Part shown: positions 36,233 to 44,883 of the stretch, one piece after another | Layout: the number at the start of each line of letters is the position of its first letter | Position numbering within the stretch: position 1 is the first letter of the stretch | Assembly (NCBI RefSeq): GCF_001427145.1 | Contig: NZ_LMGL01000001.1 | Location: 823-64,822 of the forward strand | DNA: 64,000 nt | Direction: 5' to 3' | Source of the DNA: Microbacterium sp. Root166 | GTDB lineage: Bacteria > Actinomycetota > Actinomycetes > Actinomycetales > Microbacteriaceae | Notes under the pieces: model-generated | Seen by the model: the letters and a program-made list of their open reading frames with translations, nothing else | The model's database searches: none | Told to the model about the DNA's origin: nothing | Program-made: the position numbers and the translations under genes

Positions 36233-36248
36233 TTGACGGATGCCGAGA

Positions 36249-38189
36249 TCAGCCGTCGATGACCGCGACCAGCTCGTCGAGGAAGCCGCTGAAGTCGGTG
36301 CTGCGCCGGACGATCCGCTGCACGCTCTCGCGCTCGGAGAAGACCTCGACGAACTGCTCGAACACCGTCTGGAACGCCTCGCGATCGGTCTCGGAGAACG
36401 CCACCAGCGCCACGACCTGGACGCGGCCGTCACCCCACGCGATCGAAGGGTCGGCGATGCCGATCGCGATCGAGGTCCGCGTCGCGGTCATGCCGAGGGC
36501 GTGCGGAACCGCGAGCGCATCCGTGAAGGCGGTCGAGGAGAGGTGCTCGCGCTGGATGGTGCGCTCCACGTAGTCGTCATCGATGACGCCCTGCGCGATG
36601 AGCGTCGCACCGAGGTCGCGGATCACCTGCTCGACGCCGGCGGAGGCATCCAGACCGCGGAGGAACGCGGAGGGCGAGAAGTAGCGCTCGAGCTCCGTGC
36701 GCAGCCGCGCCAGTCGGCGGCTGCGGCGGATGCGCCCCGCGGCCGCCTGCACGCGCTCGATGTCGGCGTCGGTGAGGAACGGCTGGATCCGCACGATGCG
36801 CTCCCCCGGCACCGCCGGGTCGATCGTGGTGAGCACGAGGTCGGTGTCGATCGAGCTCCAGTCCGGGTCGACCCTGGTCTCGACGCCGACCACCTCGATG
36901 GCCTGGCCCAGCGAGCGGTCGACCGACGAGCGCAGCAGCTCGTGCAGCTCGTAGTACCCGGGGCAGACGATGGTCGCGGTGAGCAGCTGGTCCGCTCGGC
37001 GGCTGCGCTCGAGCCGGCCGCCGACGTGCATCGCGATGTAGGCGATCTCGTCGTCCAGGAGCGGGATGCCGAGCCGCTCGTGCAGTCCGTTGGCGATGAA
37101 CACCGCGACCTCGAAGATCATCGGGTAGGTCGACTTGAGCGACCGTGTCAGCGGGTTGCGCGACCACGCCTGCTCGCGCGAGCGATGCAGCAGGTTCTGG
37201 ACGTGAAGCGCGAGGCGCAGGACGAAGTCCTCGTGGGCGATGTCGACGAGGAACTCCGCCGCGGCCTGCTCCACGACCCCGCGCACGGCGGACTCGACCT
37301 CAGGCTCGATGGGCGGCTGGTCCTGCGCCGGCGCCCCGCCGGTCCCGCCCGGCGCCACGACGCGGGTGAGCACAAGGGTGGCGAGATGCTGCAGGTCGCC
37401 GCTGCCCAGCTCGACCCCTAGGTGGCGCTGCGTGAGCTCGGCGATGATCCCGGCGACTTCGGTCCGCGCCGACCGGTCGCCCGGCGTCGGGAGCTCATCG
37501 GGCGCGGCGTCCAGCGGCCGGTCGTGCGCAACGCGGTCGGCCGCGATCGCGATGTGCATCACGACGTCGGTGATGCCGAACTCGTTGACGAACCACCCGA
37601 GGTCGCCGAGCCGGGCGACGAGCTCGGCCTTGAAGGGACCGAACGCCGCCGCACCGACCGACCCCTCGCCGAGCGTGCGCCGGAGCGCGGCGAGGTCGAA
37701 GGATCCGGCATCCATCTCATCGTGCGCCAGTCTGCTGAGCAGACGTCGTTGAGCGACCTCGGTGCCTCGCAGCCGCGCACGCGACGCGGAGCGCTCGAGG
37801 GTGAGCTCGGTGCCGCCGAGGAGGCCGCGCACGCGCGCGAGGTCGGCGTCCAGCGTCGCCGAGCTCACATGGAGCACCTCGGCCGTCTCGAAGACGTCGA
37901 TGCCGTCCGGGGCGGCGAGCAGCGAGCGGACCAGGGTGTGCAGGCGGTCCCGGGGAGTGCCGGCCTCGCCCGCCGCCCGCAGCGCCGTCGCGGCATCGGG
38001 ACCGGCGCGGTACCCCTGGGGTCCGGATTCCACGGCGGTGCCGGGGGCCACGCGCGCATTGAGCGCGGTGACATAGGAGCGGATGCTGCGCGGCGTGACC
38101 CCGAGCGCGTCGGCCAGCGTGGCCGCAGTCGCCCAGTCATCGTCTCGGGCGAGCAGGCCGAGAAGCCGATCCTGCCTCGCGCGGGTCAC
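36249..38189 (-). CDS. PRD-domain transcriptional regulator, MtlR/LicR type
   Basis: A 646-residue multi-domain regulator controlled by the PTS. The N-terminal helix-turn-helix reads LADALGVTPRSIRSYVTALN; two PRD domains with conserved His residues cover roughly 170-400 (FGITDVVMHIAIAADRVAHD and IPLLDDEIAYIAMHVGGRLE); a IIB-like segment follows (ATIVCPGYYELHELLRSS); the C-terminal 145 residues are a IIA domain (DALAVPHALGMTATRTSIAI with the His). Such proteins activate sugar operons when phosphorylated by EI/HPr and released by the sugar-specific IIB. It diverges from the mannitol PTS genes, its probable targets. The GTG start has AAGGAG 4 nt upstream. Confidence 0.9.
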   Translation of the reverse strand: MTRARQDRLLGLLARDDDWATAATLADALGVTPRSIRSYVTALNARVAPGTAVESGPQGYRAGPDAATALRAAGEAGTPRDRLHTLVRSLLAAPDGIDVFETAEVLHVSSATLDADLARVRGLLGGTELTLERSASRARLRGTEVAQRRLLSRLAHDEMDAGSFDLAALRRTLGEGSVGAAAFGPFKAELVARLGDLGWFVNEFGITDVVMHIAIAADRVAHDRPLDAAPDELPTPGDRSARTEVAGIIAELTQRHLGVELGSGDLQHLATLVLTRVVAPGGTGGAPAQDQPPIEPEVESAVRGVVEQAAAEFLVDIAHEDFVLRLALHVQNLLHRSREQAWSRNPLTRSLKSTYPMIFEVAVFIANGLHERLGIPLLDDEIAYIAMHVGGRLERSRRADQLLTATIVCPGYYELHELLRSSVDRSLGQAIEVVGVETRVDPDWSSIDTDLVLTTIDPAVPGERIVRIQPFLTDADIERVQAAAGRIRRSRRLARLRTELERYFSPSAFLRGLDASAGVEQVIRDLGATLIAQGVIDDDYVERTIQREHLSSTAFTDALAVPHALGMTATRTSIAIGIADPSIAWGDGRVQVVALVAFSETDREAFQTVFEQFVEVFSERESVQRIVRRSTDFSGFLDELVAVIDG

Positions 38190-38275
38190 TGTGCTCCTTC
38201 CGGGGCGCCCTGCCGACGCCCTCGTGGTGGCAAGTCAATCATGAGCGTGTCTGCCCGGGGCCTCCCCCGCTCCGC

Positions 38276-38328
38276 CTTCCGCCCCTGCGGAAGAAGGACT
38301 GGTTGTCCGCTCTCAGCATTTTCACAAC
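38276..38328. promoter_or_regulatory. Candidate operator region of the mannitol PTS operon
   Basis: Two inverted repeats precede the IIB gene: CTTCCGC (38276-38282) with GCGGAAG (38287-38293), and GTTGT (38302-38306) with ACAAC (38324-38328) around 17 nt. Between divergent regulator and operon they are good candidates for regulator binding. No clear promoter hexamers were found. Confidence 0.35.
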
Positions 38329-38351
38329 AATGGCCTCAAGGAGGCGGGTCG

Positions 38352-38675
38352 ATGAGGATCCTGGTGATCTGCGGTGCGGGTGCGTCGAGCACGTTCGTCG
38401 CTCAGCGCGTGCGCCGCGCCGCACTGGACCAGGGATTCGAGCTGACCGCCGTGGCCGGCACGGACCAGTCCCTCGCTGCCGACCTCGCGGGTGCCGACAT
38501 GGTGCTCGTCGGGCCGCATCTCGGCCACGCCCTGGAGCGTATCCGAGCGGATGCCGCAGCCACGGGTGCGGTCGTCGTGCCCCTGCCCGCCGACATCTTC
38601 AGCGACATGGACGGTACGCGCACCCTCGAGCTCGTCCGCGCCGCCTCCCCTGCCCGCATCACCCACGCCGACTGA
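38352..38675 (+). CDS. Stand-alone PTS IIB protein (lactose/cellobiose-like fold)
   Basis: A 107-residue single-domain IIB starting MRILVICGAGASSTFVAQRV. Cys7 is the predicted phosphorylation site; the CxxGxS(T) loop fits the Lac/Cel or Gat IIB group. MtlA downstream already has its own IIB domain, so this extra IIB either serves another IIC encoded elsewhere or regulates the PRD protein. It has a strong AAGGAGG seven nt before the ATG, probably the highest-translation start in the operon. First gene of the plus-strand mannitol PTS unit, 22 bp before ptsH. Confidence 0.85.
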   Translation: MRILVICGAGASSTFVAQRVRRAALDQGFELTAVAGTDQSLAADLAGADMVLVGPHLGHALERIRADAAATGAVVVPLPADIFSDMDGTRTLELVRAASPARITHAD

Positions 38676-38697
38676 CACCCACCGGAAAGGCCATCAC

Positions 38698-38973
38698 ATG
38701 CCCCCCACCTCCCGGACCGTCCGGATCGGATCCGCGCACGGCCTGCACGCCCGCCCCGCGAAGATGTTCGCGCAGGCGGCGAAGGATGCCGGCATCCCGG
38801 TCACGGTCTCCAAGGGCTCGGGGGCGCCGGTCAACGCGGCCAGCATCCTCGGCGTGATCGCCCTCGGCGTCGAGCAGGGCGACTACGTCACCCTCACGGC
38901 CGACGGCGACGGCGCCGAGGACACACTCGACACGCTCGCCGAGCTCCTCACGACCGATCACGATGCGGAGTAG
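38698..38973 (+). CDS. ptsH: Phosphocarrier protein HPr
   Basis: A 91-residue HPr. The active-site His is His17 in GSAHGLHARPA; the stretch PVNAASILGVIALGVEQG carries Ser49 at the place of the regulatory Ser46 of other HPr proteins. It passes phosphate from EI to the IIA proteins in the cytoplasm. It lies 22 bp after the IIB gene and 3 bp before ptsI. Confidence 0.96.
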   Translation: MPPTSRTVRIGSAHGLHARPAKMFAQAAKDAGIPVTVSKGSGAPVNAASILGVIALGVEQGDYVTLTADGDGAEDTLDTLAELLTTDHDAE

Positions 38974-38976
38974 ACG

Positions 38977-40632
38977 ATGACCGAACTGCGAGGAGTCGGA
39001 ATCGGCCTGGGCGTCGCCCAGGGGCCCGTCGCCCGGATGGCCGAGCCGCTGCCGGCACCGAGCGACGCGCCGAGCACGCTGAGCCCCGACGAAGAGAAGG
39101 CGCGGGTGAAGGATGCCGTCACCGCCGTCGCCAGAGAGCTCGAGCAGCGCGGGACCCAGGCGGGCGGCGCCGCCCAGGAGGTGCTCGAGGCCCAGGCCAT
39201 GATGGCGGAGGACCCGAGCCTGGAGGACGAGGTCGGGACCCGGATCGCCCGGGGGCTCACCGGCGAGTTCGCCGTCTTCGACGCCTTCGCCTCGTTCCGC
39301 GAGCAGCTCACCGCCCTGGGAGGCTACCTCGGCGAGCGCGCCGCCGATCTCGACGACGTCGCCCAGCGCGTGATCGCACGGTTGCGCGGCGTTCCCGCTC
39401 CGGGAGTGCCCGATCCGGGGCATCCGTTCGTGCTCGTCGCGAAGGATCTCGCGCCGGCCGACACCGCCCTGCTGGACCTCGACAAGGTGCTCGCGCTCGT
39501 GACGACGGAGGGCGGCCCGACCTCGCACACCGCGATCCTCGCCCGCGAGAAGTCGATCGTCGCCGTCGTCGGCGCCGTGGACGCCAAGAGCCTGCGCGAG
39601 GGCGAGATGGTGATCGTGGATGCCGCGGCCGGCGTCGTCACGACCGAGCCCACGACGGAGGAGCTCGATCGTGCGAAGAACCGGGCGGAGGACCGCGCCT
39701 CGGCGTCGTCGGCTCCGATCACCGACGGAGCCCTGTCGGACGGCACGCCCATCCCCTTGCTCGCGAACCTCGGCAAGCCCGAAGCCGCGGCCGACGCCGT
39801 CGCACTCGGCGCGGAGGGTGTGGGCCTCTTCCGGACCGAGTTCCTCTTCCTGAGCTCGGCCCAGGCTCCCACCGTCGAGCAGCAGCGCGAGGCCTACACG
39901 AAGCTGCTGTCGGCGTTCCCCGGCAAGAAGGTCGTGGTCCGCGTCCTCGACGCCGGCGCCGACAAGCCGCTCGCCTTCCTCAACGACGCGCACGAGGAAA
40001 ATCCCGCGCTCGGACTTCGCGGCATCCGCGCCCTCCGCGCGAGCGAGGACATCCTGCGCGAGCAGCTGACGGCACTGGCAGAGGCGGATGCCGCGACCGA
40101 CGCCGACCTGTGGGTCATGGCCCCGATGGTCGCGACGGTCGAGGAGTCGGTGTACTTCACCGACATCGCGAAGGACTACGGCATCAAGACCGCCGGGGTC
40201 ATGGTCGAGGTGCCGTCGTCGGCACTGCTGGCGGATCGGATCCTCGCGTACTCGGACTTCGCCTCCATCGGCACGAACGACCTTACCCAGTACACGCTGG
40301 CCGCCGACCGGCTGCTCGGCTCGGTGGCGGCGTTCCAGGACCCGTGGCACCCCGCGGTGCTGCGGCTGATCCGCGAGGTCGGCGATGCGGGCCGGGTCCA
40401 CGGCAAGCCCGTCGGCATCTGCGGCGAGGCCGCGGCCGACCCGCTGCTCGCCGTCGTGCTGGTGGGTCTGGGGGCGACCAGCCTGTCGATGGCGCCCACG
40501 GCCCTGGCCGATGTGCGAGCCACCCTCTTGCAGCACTCGATCGACGACGCCCGCGTCATCGCCGAGGCCGCCCTCGCCGCCGATGGTGCGGCATCCGCCC
40601 GAAGTGCAGCCCAGGCTGCCGCCACCCGATAG
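38977..40632 (+). CDS. ptsI: Phosphoenolpyruvate-protein phosphotransferase (enzyme I)
   Basis: A 551-residue EI, the first enzyme of the PTS, moving phosphate from PEP to HPr. It has the N-terminal HPr-binding helices, the phospho-His loop EGGPTSHTAILAREKSIVAV, the PEP barrel motif EGVGLFRTEFLFL, and the C-terminal MVEVPSSALLADRILAYSDF with FASIGTNDLTQYTLAADR. Slightly shorter than the usual 570 residues. The active site is complete. Confidence 0.96.
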   Translation: MTELRGVGIGLGVAQGPVARMAEPLPAPSDAPSTLSPDEEKARVKDAVTAVARELEQRGTQAGGAAQEVLEAQAMMAEDPSLEDEVGTRIARGLTGEFAVFDAFASFREQLTALGGYLGERAADLDDVAQRVIARLRGVPAPGVPDPGHPFVLVAKDLAPADTALLDLDKVLALVTTEGGPTSHTAILAREKSIVAVVGAVDAKSLREGEMVIVDAAAGVVTTEPTTEELDRAKNRAEDRASASSAPITDGALSDGTPIPLLANLGKPEAAADAVALGAEGVGLFRTEFLFLSSAQAPTVEQQREAYTKLLSAFPGKKVVVRVLDAGADKPLAFLNDAHEENPALGLRGIRALRASEDILREQLTALAEADAATDADLWVMAPMVATVEESVYFTDIAKDYGIKTAGVMVEVPSSALLADRILAYSDFASIGTNDLTQYTLAADRLLGSVAAFQDPWHPAVLRLIREVGDAGRVHGKPVGICGEAAADPLLAVVLVGLGATSLSMAPTALADVRATLLQHSIDDARVIAEAALAADGAASARSAAQAAATR

Positions 40633-40692
40633 CCCGCGCGAGCGGCCGACCACCCGACACCAGCGATTCACCGCAGAACAGGAGACACAGCA

Positions 40693-42375
40693 ATGACAAC
40701 GACGTCACCGCCCGCCACGGGCATGAACAAGGCACGAGTGGGGGTGCAGCGCTTCGGCACCTTCCTCTCCGGCATGATCATGCCGAACATCGCGGCCTTC
40801 ATCGCCTGGGGCTTCATCACGATGCTCTTCATCCCCGCCGGCTTCTTCGGCGCGGACAGCCCGTTCGGCTGGCACTGGTATCCCGTCGCCGAGATCATCG
40901 GCGGCGGCGGCGACCAGGCCGTCATCGGCTGGCAGGGCTCGATGGTCCAGCTCGCCGAGGGCGAGGGCGGGAACTTCCTCGCCTACGTCGGCCTGGTGGG
41001 GCCCATGGTGGTCTACCTCCTGCCGCTGCTCATCGCGAACACCGCCGGCCGCATGGTCTACGGCGAGCGCGGCGGCGTCGTCGCCTCCATCGCCACGGTC
41101 GGCGTGATCGTGGGCACCGACATCCCGATGTTCCTCGGCGCCATGATCATGGGCCCGCTCGCGGCGCTCATCACCAAGTGGATGGATCGGATCTGGGACG
41201 GCAAGATCAAGCCCGGGTTCGAGATGCTGGTGAACAACTTCTCCGCCGGCATCCTCGGCATGATCCTCGCGATCGTCGGCTTCTTTGCCTTCGGCCCCGT
41301 GATGCTCGGGATCAGCGCCGTCCTCGGCGGCGCTGTCGGCTGGCTGGTCGACTACAACCTGCTGCCCCTCGTGTCGATCATCGTCGAGCCGGCGAAGGTG
41401 CTGTTCCTCAACAACGCGATCAACCACGGCGTCTTCACACCGCTCGGCATCGAGCAGGCGGCAGAGACCGGCAAGTCGATCCTGTTCCTCATCGAGGCGA
41501 ACCCCGGACCGGGCCTCGGCCTGCTGCTGGCGTTCACCTTCTTCGGGGTCGGCGCGGCCAAGGCCTCGGCACCCGGCGCGATCATCATCCAGTTCTTCGG
41601 CGGCATCCACGAGATCTACTTCCCGTACGCGCTGAGCAAGCCGATGACGATCCTGGCGCTCATCGCGGGCGGCGCGACCGGCGTCACGACGAACATGCTG
41701 CTGGGCGGCGGGCTCGCGTTCCCGGCGGCTCCCGGCAGCATCATCGCCGTGACCGCGGCCGCCATCGGACCCGGCGTCGGCAACCTGCTCGTGGTCTACC
41801 TCTCGGTGATCCTCGCGGCCGTCGTGACCTTCCTGGTCGCCGGCGTCATCCTGCGGGCCTCGCGCAAGCGCGACCTGCTCGCCGAGGCCGACGCGTTCGG
41901 CGCCGCGATCAGCCAGACCGAGGCGAACAAGGGCAAGTCCTCGGCCGCCATGGACGCGCTGCGCGCGTCCGACGGCAAGGACCGCGCCGCGCTGCACGAC
42001 GCCGAGGAGGCCCTCGACAAGCTCGAGACCGAGGCGGAGACCGCGGGCCTCGCCAGCGGCGGCATCCTCACCACCAAGCGCGTGCAGAACATCGTGTTCG
42101 CGTGCGACGCGGGCATGGGGTCTTCGGCGATGGGCGCGAGCGTGCTGCGCAACAAGATGAAGAAGGCGGGCATCGAGGACGTCACGGTCGTCAACAAGGC
42201 GATCGCGAACCTGGACGCCTCCGCCGACCTCGTCATCACGCAGAACCAGCTCACTGACCGGGCACGCAAGCAGACGCCCGGTGCCGTGCACGTCTCGGTG
42301 GACAACTTCATGAACTCGCCGCGCTACGACGAGGTCGTGGACCTCGTCCGCGACCAGCACCAGGATGGTGTGTAG
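40693..42375 (+). CDS. mtlA: PTS mannitol transporter, IICB
   Basis: A 560-residue mannitol permease. Residues about 20-400 form the membrane IIC domain, with GGNFLAYVGLVGPMVVYLLP, the conserved INHGVFTPLGIEQA and GGIHEIYFPYALSKP. A linker of about 70 charged residues leads to the IIB domain (about 462-560), with the phosphorylated Cys471 in IVFACDAGMGSSAMGASV. The IIA domain is separate (mtlF). It imports mannitol and releases mannitol 1-phosphate. A 60 bp gap separates it from ptsI. Confidence 0.95.
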   Translation: MTTTSPPATGMNKARVGVQRFGTFLSGMIMPNIAAFIAWGFITMLFIPAGFFGADSPFGWHWYPVAEIIGGGGDQAVIGWQGSMVQLAEGEGGNFLAYVGLVGPMVVYLLPLLIANTAGRMVYGERGGVVASIATVGVIVGTDIPMFLGAMIMGPLAALITKWMDRIWDGKIKPGFEMLVNNFSAGILGMILAIVGFFAFGPVMLGISAVLGGAVGWLVDYNLLPLVSIIVEPAKVLFLNNAINHGVFTPLGIEQAAETGKSILFLIEANPGPGLGLLLAFTFFGVGAAKASAPGAIIIQFFGGIHEIYFPYALSKPMTILALIAGGATGVTTNMLLGGGLAFPAAPGSIIAVTAAAIGPGVGNLLVVYLSVILAAVVTFLVAGVILRASRKRDLLAEADAFGAAISQTEANKGKSSAAMDALRASDGKDRAALHDAEEALDKLETEAETAGLASGGILTTKRVQNIVFACDAGMGSSAMGASVLRNKMKKAGIEDVTVVNKAIANLDASADLVITQNQLTDRARKQTPGAVHVSVDNFMNSPRYDEVVDLVRDQHQDGV

Positions 42376-42390
42376 GCGCTGAGACGACTG

Positions 42391-42422
42391 TGGGGTCGGG
42401 CGGCGCGAGGCCCCCGGCCCCA
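42391..42422. terminator. Possible attenuating hairpin between mtlA and mtlF
   Basis: TGGGGTCGGG (42391-42400) can pair with CCCGGCCCCA (42413-42422) with one G-T wobble and a 12 nt loop. No T run follows. It may lower mtlF-mtlD expression or protect the mtlA message. Confidence 0.35.
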
Positions 42423-42465
42423 TGGTCCTCGGCTGCGGCATCCGTAAATCGAAAGGGCAGGCGAA

Positions 42466-42903
42466 ATGGCACGTGACGTACTGAGCATCGGCCAGGTGCG
42501 GATCCACAGCGGCAGCGCGACGCGCGAAGAGGCGATGAAGGAGGCCGCCGACATCCTGGAGTCAGCCGGTGCCGTCACCAGCGCCTACTTCGATGCGATG
42601 CAGCAGCGCGAGCAGACGGTGTCCACCTACATGGGCAACGAGCTCGCCATCCCGCACGGGACGAACGAGACGAAGCACACCATCCTCGATTCGGCGCTGT
42701 CGGTGGTGCGCTACGACGGCGGCGTGGACTGGGGCGGAGAGCCCGTGACCTTCGTGGTCGGCATCGCCGGCAAGGGCGACGAGCACCTCGAGATCCTGTC
42801 GCAGATCGCGATCCTCTTCTCCGACGAGGACGACGTCGAGCGGCTCAAGGCGGCGCAGACGCCGGAGGAGCTCTTCGCGCTGGTCTCCGCAGCGGGCGTG
42901 TGA
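42466..42903 (+). CDS. mtlF: PTS mannitol IIA component
   Basis: A 145-residue IIA protein. His64 in GNELAIPHGTNETKHTIL is the predicted phosphorylation site; later landmarks are VTFVVGIAGKGDEHLEILSQ and FSDEDDVERLKAAQTPEELF. It takes phosphate from HPr and gives it to the IIB domain of MtlA. A GAAAGGG ribosome binding site precedes the ATG. Its stop shares one base with the mtlD start. Confidence 0.95.
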   Translation: MARDVLSIGQVRIHSGSATREEAMKEAADILESAGAVTSAYFDAMQQREQTVSTYMGNELAIPHGTNETKHTILDSALSVVRYDGGVDWGGEPVTFVVGIAGKGDEHLEILSQIAILFSDEDDVERLKAAQTPEELFALVSAAGV

Positions 42904-44057
42904 TGAAGGCGGTCCATTTCGGCGCCGGCAACATCGGGCGCGGCTTCGTCGGGCTGCTGCTGCACCAGGGCGGCTACGAGCTGGTGTTCTCGGACGTCGC
43001 CGCGCCCCTGGTCGACGCGATCAACGCCGTCGACCGCTACACGGTGCACGAGGTCGGCGAGGGCGGGCGTGACACCGTCGTGACCGGCTTCCGGGCGATC
43101 AACAGCGCCGAGCACGCCGACGAGGTGATCGACGAGATCTCGACCGCCAACGTGGTCACCACCGCCGTGGGGCCGACGATCCTGAAGTTCGTGGCGCCGC
43201 ACATCGTGGCCGGCCTCGCCCTGCGCAATCCGTCGGCGCCGCCGCTGCAGATCATGGCGTGCGAGAACGCCATCAATGCCACCGACCTGCTGCGCGACGA
43301 GATCCTGGCGCTCGCGGGCGACGCGTGGGACGGCCTCGCGTCGCGCGCGGTCTTCGCGAACACCGCCGTCGACCGCATCGTGCCCGCTCAGCCCGAGGGC
43401 TCGGGCGTCGACGTCACGGTCGAGCCGTTCTACGAATGGGCGATCGAGCGCCCGCCCTTCGGCGACCAGCCGCCGGTCATTCCGGGGGCGCACTTCGTCG
43501 ACGATCTGGCGCCGTACATCGAGCGCAAGCTGTTCACGGTCAACACCGGCCACGCCACGACGGCGTACTTCGGCGCCCGCGCGGGCATCGACACCATCGC
43601 TGCGGTGCTCGAGGACCCCTCCATCGCTGCTCGCGTGGCCGCCGCGCTCGAGGAGACCTCGGCGCTCCTCGTGGCCAAGCACGCGCTCGACCCGGCCGAG
43701 CTGGCCGCGTATCGCGCCACGATCCTGACCCGTTTCCGCAACGCCGCGCTGCCCGACACGGTGTGGCGGGTGGGGCGGCAGCCGCTGCGCAAGCTGTCTC
43801 GGCACGAGAGGTTCGTGGGCCCGGCGGCCGAAGCGGCAGAGCGTGGACTGTCCACGGACGCCCTGCTCGACGCCATCGGGGCGCTCCTTTCCTTCGACGA
43901 CTCCGAGGATCCGCAGTCCGTGGATCTGCAGCGGATGCTGCGGGAGCAGGATGCTGCGGCCTTCACCGCCACGGCCACCGGCCTCGACCCGGAGCATCCG
44001 CTCTTCGACCGCGTGGTGGGCGTGGTCGCCGCGCGGCAGGCGGAGATCGGCGTCTGA
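42903..44057 (+). CDS. mtlD: Mannitol-1-phosphate 5-dehydrogenase
   Basis: A 384-residue NAD-dependent long-chain polyol dehydrogenase converting mannitol 1-phosphate to fructose 6-phosphate. It begins MKAVHFGAGNIGRGFVGLLL (NAD site). The catalytic region contains ERKLFTVNTGHATTAYFGAR, with the Lys-x4-Asn-x2-His pattern of the family. The ATG at 42903 is used; the GTG at 42900 is in frame but belongs to the end of mtlF. Last gene of the mannitol unit. Confidence 0.95.
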   Translation: MKAVHFGAGNIGRGFVGLLLHQGGYELVFSDVAAPLVDAINAVDRYTVHEVGEGGRDTVVTGFRAINSAEHADEVIDEISTANVVTTAVGPTILKFVAPHIVAGLALRNPSAPPLQIMACENAINATDLLRDEILALAGDAWDGLASRAVFANTAVDRIVPAQPEGSGVDVTVEPFYEWAIERPPFGDQPPVIPGAHFVDDLAPYIERKLFTVNTGHATTAYFGARAGIDTIAAVLEDPSIAARVAAALEETSALLVAKHALDPAELAAYRATILTRFRNAALPDTVWRVGRQPLRKLSRHERFVGPAAEAAERGLSTDALLDAIGALLSFDDSEDPQSVDLQRMLREQDAAAFTATATGLDPEHPLFDRVVGVVAARQAEIGV

Positions 44058-44076
44058 GTCGCCCAGCGAGCGCGAT

Positions 44077-44088
44077 TACGCTCGTGTG
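44077..44088 (+). promoter_or_regulatory. Leaderless promoter -10 (TACGCT) of the hydrolase gene
   Basis: TACGCT at 44077-44082, 6 nt before the GTG at 44089. Confidence 0.55.
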
Positions 44089-44883
44089 GTGACCCCGACC
44101 GACTCCCCCGTCTCCCCCGCCGACCACACCGCCGTCCCGACCAGGCGGCGGCGGCTGCGCGTCCTGTGGTGGCTGCTGGGCGCGCTCGGCGCGCTCGTGG
44201 TGCTGGCCGTCGTCGGCATCCTCATCTGGAGCCAGGTCGGCGTCATGGCCGCAGAGCCGGAGCCGCTCGCCGAGGTGCGGGCGAATGCCGCCATCGAGAT
44301 CACCGACACGACCGGGGCGATCGTGATGGAGCCGGCAAGCGGCGGGTCCGAGGTCGGACTCGTCTTCGTCCCCGGCGCGAAGGTCGACCCGTGGGCGTAC
44401 GCGGCGAAGCTGAGCGGCCTCGTCGACGAGGGCGGGGCGACGGTCGTGATCACGAAGCCCTGGCTGAACCTCGCGTTCTTCGACCTCCGCCCGCTCGAGT
44501 CCTTCACCGACCTCGCCCCCGATGTGCAGACGTGGGCCGTGGGCGGGCATTCGCTCGGCGGCGTGCGGGCGTGCCAGCTCGCCGCCGATGCCGACGCGCT
44601 CGTGCTGTTCGCCTCCTACTGCGCCACCGACCTCTCGGATTCCGGACTGCCCGTGATCGGCATCTCGGGCACGGAAGACGGGCTGACCACCCCCGAGAAG
44701 ATCGAGGACGCTCAGCCTCTGCTGCCCACCGATGCGCGCATGGAGGTCATCGACGGAGCGAGCCACTCGTCGTTCGGCGACTACGGCCCCCAGCCCGGTG
44801 ACGGCACGCCGACCATCTCGGATGCCGACATGGCGGCCGAGCTCACGGCGCTGCTGCTCGCGTTCGCAGAACCGGCGATGTGA
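44089..44883 (+). CDS. Membrane-anchored alpha/beta hydrolase
   Basis: A 264-residue protein. One N-terminal helix (about residues 22-45, VLWWLLGALGALVVLAVVGI) anchors an outward alpha/beta hydrolase domain. The nucleophile elbow is WAVGGHSLGGVRACQLA, the acid is probably in ISGTEDGLTTPEKIE, and the His in IDGASHSSFGDYG. Family members hydrolyse esters; the substrate is unknown. The GTG start at 44089 is leaderless. It overlaps the TauE/SafE gene by 4 bp. Confidence 0.82.
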   Translation: MTPTDSPVSPADHTAVPTRRRRLRVLWWLLGALGALVVLAVVGILIWSQVGVMAAEPEPLAEVRANAAIEITDTTGAIVMEPASGGSEVGLVFVPGAKVDPWAYAAKLSGLVDEGGATVVITKPWLNLAFFDLRPLESFTDLAPDVQTWAVGGHSLGGVRACQLAADADALVLFASYCATDLSDSGLPVIGISGTEDGLTTPEKIEDAQPLLPTDARMEVIDGASHSSFGDYGPQPGDGTPTISDADMAAELTALLLAFAEPAM

